Part shown: positions 1-5,301 of the stretch, in pieces
Numbering within the stretch: position 1 is the first letter of the stretch
Layout: each line of letters opens with the position of its first letter
Assembly: GCA_947307505.1 (NCBI GenBank)
Contig: CAMZJG010000053.1
Coordinates: forward strand, 1 to 6,816
DNA from: an uncultured Clostridia bacterium
GTDB taxonomy: Bacteria; Bacillota_A; Clostridia; Oscillospirales; Oscillospiraceae
DNA: 6,816 nucleotides
Direction: 5' to 3'
Position numbers and translations under genes: made by a program
The notes under the pieces: model-generated
The model's input: only the letters and a program-made list of their open reading frames with translations
The model's database searches: none
Told to the model about the DNA's origin: nothing

Positions 1-697
1 AGTCGAAGATCCCCAGCCTTCCGTCCGGGGTGCGGTAGAGGTTGCAGTCGCTGATATCCCCCTGCACCGCGTACCGGGGCGCCTGTTCCAGGACCCGGAT
101 CCGCTCCCGGAGAAGGCCGTGCCGCCGGAGGATCTCCCCATAGAGCGACGCGTCCGTTTCCCGGAGGAAGTCCCCCAGGTCGGTGAACAGGGAAAAGCGG
201 AACAGGTCGTTCCGGCCCAGGGGATCGAAAAGCACCGGCCCGTCCACATGGGCGTCCTCCGCCTCTGCGATATGGTGCATCCGGGCCAGCAGCGCTCCGG
301 TTTCCTCCGCAGTGGGGAGATCCACGACGGTCAGCTCTCCGGAGGCGAAGTCCTCCAGCGCCGCCACCACCGGATACCCCTTCAGATCATACCGCCGGGT
401 ATAGTTTTCCCCCGCCCGGTAAGCCCGGGGCGTCTCGACGCCCTTTTCCCGCAGGAGCGCGGCAAAGCGGCTCTGGGCCTCCATGAGCGCCTGCGGGGCG
501 TCCGGCTCGTTTTTCAGCCGCAGCACCAGGCTGCGGCCGTCCCCGGTCTCCACCCGGAGGATCAGCCGGACCTCCCGGGTATCCGGCCCCTGGCTCTCAT
601 AGTCGTACCGCTGCAGCTCCGTGAGGGCCGCAGCGGGGGAGAGGATGCCGAAGTCCCGAAGAATGGGGGACACTTCCCCCGGGGTCAGGGTAAGCAT
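1..697 (-). CDS. APH-fold phosphotransferase family protein (3' end beyond window)
   Basis: This is a partial gene: 232 codons are visible and it runs off the left edge. The product looks like a small-molecule kinase of the aminoglycoside/choline phosphotransferase fold. In the visible part a beta-rich N-lobe (residues about 25-65, with VLRLKNE at 58-64 supplying the likely ATP-binding lysine) is followed by helices and a catalytic loop QGDISDCNLY at 212-221. There Asp214 is the expected catalytic base and Asn219 the metal ligand, and GIFD at 229-232 is the start of the metal-binding Asp motif. The family usually has His before the Gly-Asp; here it is Gln212. The ATG at 697-695 has AGGAG at 712-708, ten bases upstream, and lies 13 bases inside the end of the CoA ligase gene, so the two are co-transcribed and probably translationally coupled. 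The substrate cannot be told from the sequence. Such kinases are often annotated as antibiotic-resistance enzymes, but this context argues for a metabolic or housekeeping role. Confidence 0.8.
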   Translation of the reverse strand, partial: MLTLTPGEVSPILRDFGILSPAAALTELQRYDYESQGPDTREVRLILRVETGDGRSLVLRLKNEPDAPQALMEAQSRFAALLREKGVETPRAYRAGENYTRRYDLKGYPVVAALEDFASGELTVVDLPTAEETGALLARMHHIAEAEDAHVDGPVLFDPLGRNDLFRFSLFTDLGDFLRETDASLYGEILRRHGLLRERIRVLEQAPRYAVQGDISDCNLYRTPDGRLGIFD

Positions 698-1749
698 GGC
701 GGTTCAGCTCCTGTTTCCGTTCTGATTTCCACTGCCCGCTTGGCAGCGGAGGGGGAGACCGTTCCCGCTGCCAGGTTCAGCCTGTCCCCGGGCCACAGGC
801 CCTCCAGCCGCCGGGGGACTTCCGAAAGCTCCCCTCCGGGAGCCAGGTCCGCGACAATGGTCAGCCGCCCCCCCTCCAGGGAGGCGGCATAATCATACAG
901 TTTATCCCAGCCCAGCAGGGCCTCGTCCAGAGTATAGATCGAGATGGGCTTCGCCCGTTCCGTCAGCCGTCCCAGGACCTTGTCCAGCCGGGGTCCGGCA
1001 TAGCCGCAGGGACAGACCCCGGGCAGCAGCCGCCCGTAGTCCCCGGTGCGGTAGCGCCGGAGGGGCATGGCCTCCCGCCGAAGGGTGGTGAAGACGATCT
1101 CCCCCCATTCCCCCACAGGCAGCACCCGGTCCGTGCCGGGCTCCAGGATCTCCACCTCCAGCTCGTCTCCCCGGATATGCCGTCCCTCGAGAGCGGGACA
1201 CTGCACCGCGAAGCCCAGGCCGCTCTCCGTCATGCCGTAGTGGTCGAAAACGGTACAGCCCCAGATGCGTTCCAGGGTCTCCCGCAGGCTCTCCGCCGGA
1301 TAGTCTCCGCTGAGGAGCACGGTCCGGGGCCGCAGCTCCGGCGCCAGAAGGCAGAGCCGCCGCACCTGCACCGGCAGGCCCACGATGGTATGGGGCCGGA
1401 ACGCCCGCAGGGCGGAAACCGTTTCCCCGTAATCCCGGACCGCCCCCAGAAGGAGCGGCTCTGTACCCAGTCGGCGCAGACCCTCCTCCAGCAGCCGCCC
1501 AAGCCCATCCGGACTGAGACTGCCGATGCAGGCCGCTACCCGGTCCCCCGGGCGGGCGATATGGGCCATGCCGGAGCGGAAGAACTCAATGGTCCGCTCC
1601 AGATCCCCGGCGGTGAAGTACAGCCGCTTGGCCGGCCCGGTGCTGCCGGAGGAGCGGAGGCTCACGATCCGTTTTATCTCACCCTGGCTGACCTTCACGA
1701 AGTCCGCCGGGCGGGCGATGAGATCCTCCGGGGTGGTGAAGCCCTTCAC
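685..1749 (-). CDS. Short PaaK-like AMP-forming CoA ligase (DVU_1553-like)
   Basis: 354 residues, member of the ANL superfamily of adenylate-forming enzymes, closest in motifs to phenylacetate-CoA ligase. Visible motifs in order: the phosphate-binding loop SSGSTGPAKR at 33-42, DHYGMTESG at 169-177 (adenine/AMP site), RTGDYGR at 234-240 (Asp237 expected to bind the ribose), a CPCG knuckle at 246-249, and a C-terminal segment SPSAAKRAVE at 332-341 whose Lys337 may be the catalytic lysine. It should activate a carboxylic acid as acyl-AMP and pass it to CoA or another thiol; the acid is unknown. PaaK proteins are about 430 residues, so the N-terminal part before the phosphate loop is about 60-80 residues shorter here. 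The start is GTG at 1749-1747, overlapping the redox gene stop (GTGA, 4 bases), with GGAGG at 1758-1754. From memory it matches the Desulfovibrio DVU_1553 family, found beside the same oxidoreductase and small redox protein. Confidence 0.87.
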   Translation of the reverse strand: MKGFTTPEDLIARPADFVKVSQGEIKRIVSLRSSGSTGPAKRLYFTAGDLERTIEFFRSGMAHIARPGDRVAACIGSLSPDGLGRLLEEGLRRLGTEPLLLGAVRDYGETVSALRAFRPHTIVGLPVQVRRLCLLAPELRPRTVLLSGDYPAESLRETLERIWGCTVFDHYGMTESGLGFAVQCPALEGRHIRGDELEVEILEPGTDRVLPVGEWGEIVFTTLRREAMPLRRYRTGDYGRLLPGVCPCGYAGPRLDKVLGRLTERAKPISIYTLDEALLGWDKLYDYAASLEGGRLTIVADLAPGGELSEVPRRLEGLWPGDRLNLAAGTVSPSAAKRAVEIRTETGAEPPCLP

Positions 1750-1940
1750 TTATCCTCCAGGGCCTCTTCCACCTCCACCATGCGGCCCTCCGCCAGGGCC
1801 TGGGAGATGAACACCTTGCTGCATTTGGGGCAAACGGGCACCTCGTGGGAGAAGGAGCGGTTCATATAGCCGAAGACCACCTTCTTCATCACCAGGGCTT
1901 CCCCGCACTTGTTGCATTTCCAGTTCGTCGCGTTATCCAT
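1746..1940 (-). CDS. Small double-CxxC redox/metal-binding protein (DVU_1557-like)
   Basis: 64 residues, very small and cysteine-paired. Cys9-x2-Cys12 near the N-terminus and Cys37-x2-Cys40 in the middle are the expected four ligands of a rubredoxin-like iron or structural zinc site; the pairs are 24 residues apart. The C-terminal third (about 43-64) is helical and acidic. The pattern and neighbours fit the small redox proteins of the Desulfovibrio DVU_1557 type, recalled from memory. Whether it carries electrons on iron or is a zinc-ribbon adaptor cannot be decided by reading. It begins one base after the stop of the large iron-sulfur oxidoreductase and shares four bases with the ligase start, so it is firmly inside the operon. 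The ribosome site is weak (AGAGG about ten bases upstream), which suggests coupling to translation of the upstream gene. A role as electron-transfer partner of the upstream protein is inference from position and cysteines. Confidence 0.85.
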   Translation of the reverse strand: MDNATNWKCNKCGEALVMKKVVFGYMNRSFSHEVPVCPKCSKVFISQALAEGRMVEVEEALEDK

Positions 1941-1941
1941 G

Positions 1942-4146
1942 TCAGATGGTCCTCTCCCATTTGATCCGGTGGCTGTATGCGGTGGCTACCTCATAGTCCT
2001 CCGCGCCGCTGCCGCAGGGCCGGTACTGGGCCCAGTAGGTCACCACCGGCTTCACCAGGCTGGCCAGGCTCCAGCCGTCCTCGGAAACCAGCTTATCCCC
2101 CGTGGTCTCGGCGGTCCAGATGGTCTCCTTCACTTCCTCCAGGCTGATGAAGCAGTTTTCCAGCTTCTCCCCGAGGCCCTCCGCCAGGGTGAGGTTCAGC
2201 CCGTCCCAGGGCTTGCGCTCCGGCGCGAAATCCATGTTCCAGATCTCCTTCATCAAACTCTGCTTGAGCCGCAGGGCGTTTTCATGCTTTTCCAGAATGG
2301 CGGGGGTCTTTTCCGGCCCGCCGGGGAAGTACAGGTCCAGGATATGAGCCGCTTCCTTGCCCCGCTCCCGGAACACCTCCAGGCAGTTGGCACAATATAC
2401 GATATAGGGCTTGTCCGAAAGGGCGGCGCTGTTTTCCCCGATCTCCTCAAACACCGCCCGGTTGGGGATCTGGATGTGTCCGCCGAAGCCGCAGCAGCGG
2501 CTGGGGCCGGCAAGCTCCTCCAGCTCCGTGCCGGCACGCCCGGCCAGTTCCCGCACGGCGCGCTTCATCTCCCCGAAGGCCCGGGCGGCGCAGGGATCGA
2601 ACACCGCGGCCCGGGGGAAGGCGGTTTTCGCGGGCTTCAGACCCGCCTCCGCCATGAGGGCGTAGAGGGATACCTGGGGGATCTCCGGCATCTGTTCGGC
2701 GAAGGTGCGCTGGCAGGTGGCGCAGGCGAAGACCAGGGCGGGCTTCCCCAGGGACTCCCATTCCTGCCGGATCTTCGTTTTCACCGCCTCCAGCCGGTCC
2801 AGATCCCCGGCCCACAGGGCGGGCACGCCGCAGCAGCCCAGCATGAGGCCCACCTCTCCGGGCTTCATCTCCGTCAGGAAGCGGTAGGCCGCCTTCACCT
2901 GCTCCGGGGCGTCCATCCCCAGACGGCAGCCCGGGAAAAAGGCGTAGGCGCAGGTCTCCTTTCCCGGCGGTGGCAGGCACACGGAGGCCTCCCCGGCAGC
3001 CAGGTCCAGCTCCCGGAGCCAGTAGTCGTGGAAAGCCTTGGGTCCCGTGTTCCGGCTGAACCGGTCCGTGCGGGAGAGCATGAACACCGCCCCCAGATCC
3101 GCGTGCTCCGGACAGACCTCCCGGCAGAGGCCGCAGTTGGTGCAGGAATAGGTCTGGCGGACGATGCTCTGGGTGGCGATGGGCGGCGCGGCGGAGGAAT
3201 CCGCAAAGGCCTCCCGGGCGATGCCATGGGGTTTTTTCCGGTATTTCTTCAGCATCTCGCAGCCGTCCATACAGGCGCTGCAGTCGCACTGCAGGCACCG
3301 GGCGGCCTCCGCCTTCGCCCCTTCCTCCGTCTCCGTCTCCCCGGGGGCTTCCGCCTCCACCCCGGGATGGGGGAGGTAGCGCTCGCAGGGGTTTTCGTGC
3401 CGGGGATCTCCGATCTCCTCCCGGCGGCCGGTCATGAGGAAGGCTTCCATGGTTTTGGCGGCCTCCGGGCCCATGGCGATGGCTTCGATGAGGCTCCGGC
3501 CCGCGGCCTCGCCGCCCACGAAGAAGCGCCCGTCCTCCCAGACAGCGCCGCCCTTGCCCGTGGCCAGGTATACGGCTTCATAGTCCGCCAGCTCCTCCGG
3601 CCCCAGGATCTCCCGCCCGTAAACGAATTCCAGGAATCCGGGCTTCACGGCGGTGAACTGGAAGCGGAAGTCCTCGTCGAACTCCGGGAAGCGGGGATGG
3701 GTCCGGAGGCTGCCGCCCCAGCTTTCCTCCCGCTCGAACACGGTGACGATATACTTTTTCAGAGCCAGCTGCAGGGCGGCGGACAGACCGGCCGGGCCTG
3801 CGCCCACCACCGCCACCTTCTTGTCCTTGGGGGGGATATTGAAACTGTCCGCCTTCTTGTTTTTGGCGAAGCGGATGGAAGCGGCCTCCAGCCCGGGCAG
3901 GTCGATGGCGCCTCCCAGGTCTGCCCGCTGGCAATGGGCCTTGCAGGGGGCGGGGCAAAGGGCGGACACAACTGCGGGAAAGACCACGGCGGTGCGGTAG
4001 GCCTTCCAGGCGGCGTTCCAACGCCCGTTTGCGCATTTTTCCGCAAAGCCTCGAACGTCCATCCCGAAGGGACAGGCGCAGGAACAGGAGGCGGCTTCTC
4101 CGTTGAAACAGCTCCGGGTGTATTGGCTGAAGTCTTCCAGCTGCAT
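1942..4146 (-). CDS. FAD/iron-sulfur oxidoreductase with di-cluster and two CCG domains
   Basis: 734 residues, cytoplasmic, predicted multi-cofactor electron-transfer protein. Order of parts: (1) residues 13-72, the GltD/dihydropyrimidine-dehydrogenase type cysteine domain, with Cys13, 21, 23, 25, 38 and CPAPCKAHC at 64-72; (2) FAD-binding Rossmann start VAVVGAGPAG at 111-120, WGG at 143-145, AVYLATG at 191-197, then directly RFFVGGE at 207-213, the second FAD half; (3) cysteines 284, 287, 289, 292, 296 and CTNCGLCREVCP at 335-346, a ferredoxin-like di-cluster segment; (4) two complete CCG domains as in HdrB/GlpC, with Cys407, 438, 439, 475, 478 and Cys519, 551, 552, 585, 588; (5) a C-terminal module from about 640. 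The usual central NAD(P)H-binding domain of GltD is absent. It matches what I know as the pyridine nucleotide-disulfide oxidoreductase/dicluster-binding protein of Desulfovibrio-type clusters. The partner and reaction are unknown; it probably links a small carrier to a heterodisulfide- or ferredoxin-like donor. ATG at 4146 has GGAGAG at 4159-4154. First gene of the operon. Confidence 0.88.
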   Translation of the reverse strand: MQLEDFSQYTRSCFNGEAASCSCACPFGMDVRGFAEKCANGRWNAAWKAYRTAVVFPAVVSALCPAPCKAHCQRADLGGAIDLPGLEAASIRFAKNKKADSFNIPPKDKKVAVVGAGPAGLSAALQLALKKYIVTVFEREESWGGSLRTHPRFPEFDEDFRFQFTAVKPGFLEFVYGREILGPEELADYEAVYLATGKGGAVWEDGRFFVGGEAAGRSLIEAIAMGPEAAKTMEAFLMTGRREEIGDPRHENPCERYLPHPGVEAEAPGETETEEGAKAEAARCLQCDCSACMDGCEMLKKYRKKPHGIAREAFADSSAAPPIATQSIVRQTYSCTNCGLCREVCPEHADLGAVFMLSRTDRFSRNTGPKAFHDYWLRELDLAAGEASVCLPPPGKETCAYAFFPGCRLGMDAPEQVKAAYRFLTEMKPGEVGLMLGCCGVPALWAGDLDRLEAVKTKIRQEWESLGKPALVFACATCQRTFAEQMPEIPQVSLYALMAEAGLKPAKTAFPRAAVFDPCAARAFGEMKRAVRELAGRAGTELEELAGPSRCCGFGGHIQIPNRAVFEEIGENSAALSDKPYIVYCANCLEVFRERGKEAAHILDLYFPGGPEKTPAILEKHENALRLKQSLMKEIWNMDFAPERKPWDGLNLTLAEGLGEKLENCFISLEEVKETIWTAETTGDKLVSEDGWSLASLVKPVVTYWAQYRPCGSGAEDYEVATAYSHRIKWERTI

Positions 4147-4153
4147 AAGATCA

Positions 4154-4159
4154 CTCTCC
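4154..4159 (-). promoter_or_regulatory. Ribosome binding site of the oxidoreductase gene
   Basis: GGAGAG on the minus strand, seven bases before the ATG at 4146. It supports this start for the iron-sulfur oxidoreductase and leaves an estimated leader of about 40 bases after the predicted start of transcription. Confidence 0.7.
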
Positions 4160-4193
4160 GAAGGGGCGAAAGCCCATAATCTTTCATCAATGA

Positions 4194-4222
4194 ATTATAC
4201 CACAGCGCAGGCCTCATTGCAA
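4194..4222 (-). promoter_or_regulatory. Promoter of the minus-strand redox/ligase operon
   Basis: Read on the minus strand: -35 TTGCAA (4222-4217, 4 of 6 to consensus), a 17-base spacer, then a perfect TATAAT (4199-4194) preceded by TGG, an extended -10. Transcription should begin near 4187, about 40 bases before the ATG of the oxidoreductase. The -35 box is shared with the opposing promoter because TTGCAA reads the same on both strands. Visible in sequence; activity not tested. Confidence 0.72.
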
Positions 4223-4243
4223 ACCGGCATGGGGGGTGGTATA
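4196..4243. repeat. Symmetric inverted repeat spanning the divergent promoters
   Basis: TATACCAC at 4196-4203 and GTGGTATA at 4236-4243 are exact 8-base inverted copies. Their centre, between 4219 and 4220, is also the centre of the palindromic TTGCAA at 4217-4222. The arms include most of each -10 box and its TG extension. The symmetry is partly explained by two extended -10 sequences facing apart, but it could also be read by a dimeric regulator. Confidence 0.65.
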
Positions 4244-4245
4244 GT
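4217..4245 (+). promoter_or_regulatory. Promoter of the metallophosphoesterase gene
   Basis: -35 TTGCAA (4217-4222), a 17-base spacer, then TATAGT (4240-4245, 5 of 6) preceded by TGG, an extended -10. The expected start of transcription, near 4251-4253, falls at or inside the Shine-Dalgarno site at 4252-4257, so the message would have a leader of only about 12 bases. It shares its -35 hexamer with the divergent promoter. Confidence 0.6.
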
Positions 4246-4251
4246 TGCCCG

Positions 4252-4257
4252 GGAGGG
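4252..4257 (+). promoter_or_regulatory. Ribosome binding site deciding the start of the phosphoesterase
   Basis: GGAGGG ends directly against an ATG at 4258, leaving no spacer for that codon, but lies six bases before the ATG at 4264. This favours 4264 as the true start, which also gives the usual family N-terminus MKIGVVSDTHG. Confidence 0.65.
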
Positions 4258-4263
4258 ATGGAT

Positions 4264-4719
4264 ATGAAGATCGGCGTGGTATCGGATACCCATGGGCTCC
4301 TGCGGCCGGAGGTAGCGGCGGTGCTGGAGGGGGTGGACGTGATCCTCCACGGAGGCGACGTCGGCGGACAGGATATCCTGGACGCCCTGGGGGAAATTGC
4401 CCCGGTGTTCCCCGTGCGGGGCAACAACGACTGGGGCTCCTGGGGGGAGAGCATCCCCCTGATGCGGGAGCTGGAGCTGGGGGGTCTGCGGATCTGCATG
4501 GCCCATATGAAGCGGGACCTGCCCGGGGATCTGTCTCCCTACGATCTGGTGATCACGGGGCACACCCATAAGTATGCGGAGAGCAGGCAGGGGAAAACCT
4601 TGCTCCTGAATCCCGGCAGCTGCGGTCCCCGGCGCTTTGGCCAGCCCATCACTTTCGCCCTGCTGGAGGTCACGGAGAAGGGGATCGCGGTGCAGAAGGC
4701 GGATATCCCCTGGGACTGA
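4264..4719 (+). CDS. YfcE/MJ0936-type metallophosphoesterase
   Basis: 151 residues from the preferred start, the usual single-domain length of small calcineurin-like phosphodiesterases. All metal-site motifs are visible: Asp8 and His10 in SDTH (7-10), Asp32 in HGGD (29-32), Asn55 in GNND (53-56), His81, and His100/His102 in GHTH (99-102), with NPGS at 116-119. These bind two divalent metals and hydrolyse a phosphodiester; YfcE-like enzymes act on artificial aryl phosphodiesters in vitro and the natural substrate is generally unknown. It is soluble and cytoplasmic, with no signal peptide. It is transcribed divergently from the iron-sulfur operon through a shared -35 box and has little or no leader. 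No clear terminator follows it before the next promoter. An in-frame ATG at 4258 would add two residues. Confidence 0.93.
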   Translation: MKIGVVSDTHGLLRPEVAAVLEGVDVILHGGDVGGQDILDALGEIAPVFPVRGNNDWGSWGESIPLMRELELGGLRICMAHMKRDLPGDLSPYDLVITGHTHKYAESRQGKTLLLNPGSCGPRRFGQPITFALLEVTEKGIAVQKADIPWD

Positions 4720-4727
4720 ACCGAAGA

Positions 4728-4756
4728 TTGCTTTTTTCCCCCTTCTCTGTTAAAAT
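4728..4756 (+). promoter_or_regulatory. Promoter of the YbaK-like / transporter operon
   Basis: TTGCTT (4728-4733), a 17-base spacer, then TAAAAT (4751-4756, 5 of 6) preceded by TGT, an extended -10. The -35 is weak (3 of 6), which the TG extension would offset. Transcription should start near 4763, leaving a leader of about 26 bases with AGGAGA at 4777-4782 before the ATG at 4789. The region just before contains a six-T run but no hairpin. Confidence 0.6.
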
Positions 4757-4788
4757 GAGGCGGATTTTTCGCAGACAGGAGAAAGATC

Positions 4789-5283
4789 ATGTCCATTGAA
4801 CGCGCAAGAGCCTGGCTTACCGCCCGGGGGGTGGATCCGGCCCGGATCCTGGAGTTTCCCGTATCCAGCGCCACGGTGGAGCTGGCGGCAAAGGCCCTGA
4901 ACTGCGCCCCGGAGCGGATCGCCAAAAGCCTTGCCCTGCGCCTGCTGGGCGCGGCGGGGGACGGGGTCCTGCTGGTGGTGGCCGCCGGGGACGCCAGGCT
5001 GGACAATGCCAAATACAAGGCCCGATTCGGCTGCAAGCCGAAGATGCTGGGCCATGAGGAGGCGGCGGAGGAGGTCGGCCACGCCGTGGGCGGCGTCTGC
5101 CCCTTCGGGGTCAATCCCGGTGTGGAGGTCTGGTTGGATGAATCCCTCCGGCGCTTTGAGACCGTTTTCCCTGCGGCGGGAAGCTCCAACAGCGCCATTG
5201 AGCTGACCCTGCCGGAGCTGGAGGCGCTGTCCTGCGCCCGGGGCTGGGTGGATGTATGCAAGCTCCCGGAAAGCAATGCATAA
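4789..5283 (+). CDS. YbaK/EbsC-family aminoacyl-tRNA deacylase
   Basis: 164 residues, the family's usual size, a single YbaK/ProX editing domain. Diagnostic features are Lys46 in RIAKSLALR (43-51), the conserved substrate-handling lysine; VGGVCPFGV at 100-108; VWLDESLRRFE at 114-124; the glycine-serine loop GSSNSA at 131-136; and the ending WVDVC at 153-157. Family members hydrolyse wrongly charged tRNA in trans, typically Cys-tRNA(Pro) or Ala-tRNA(Pro); some act on free substrates, so exact specificity is not assigned and no symbol is given. Soluble and cytoplasmic. The ATG at 4789 has AGGAGA at 4777-4782, six bases away, and its own promoter. The transporter gene follows 18 bases after its stop, so the two form an operon. 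The link between them is not obvious. Confidence 0.92.
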   Translation: MSIERARAWLTARGVDPARILEFPVSSATVELAAKALNCAPERIAKSLALRLLGAAGDGVLLVVAAGDARLDNAKYKARFGCKPKMLGHEEAAEEVGHAVGGVCPFGVNPGVEVWLDESLRRFETVFPAAGSSNSAIELTLPELEALSCARGWVDVCKLPESNA

Positions 5284-5301
5284 GGAAGGAATAGGAAAGA
5301 T

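Noticed and set aside
685..1944. In-frame TGA codons at the ends of the operon genes considered as selenocysteine sites
   Set aside because: Each TGA directly precedes or overlaps a well-supported next start, and no conserved domain or cysteine-like motif continues past it.
4163..4175. Small GC hairpin (GGGC/GCCC) in the leader of the oxidoreductase gene
   Set aside because: A four-base stem without a T-run or a known riboswitch pattern; too short to support a regulatory RNA.
1909..4179. Very long open frame on the plus strand opposite the oxidoreductase
   Set aside because: It is the antisense shadow of a GC-rich gene: Gly/Leu/Pro/His-rich translation, no recognisable domain, while the minus strand carries clear cofactor motifs. 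The same applies to the open minus-strand frame at 4750-6072 and the plus-strand frames at 119-892 and 1177-1869.
4183..4194. Short inverted repeat TTCAT-CA-ATGAA near the predicted minus-strand transcript start
   Set aside because: Arms are only five bases and AT-rich; expected by chance next to a promoter. Not strong enough to call an operator.
4680..4737. Possible terminator after the phosphoesterase: GGGGAT/ATCCCC arms and a later six-T run
   Set aside because: The arms lie inside the coding region with a 19-base loop, and the T-run starts over 20 bases beyond the stem, so it does not have the form of an intrinsic terminator.
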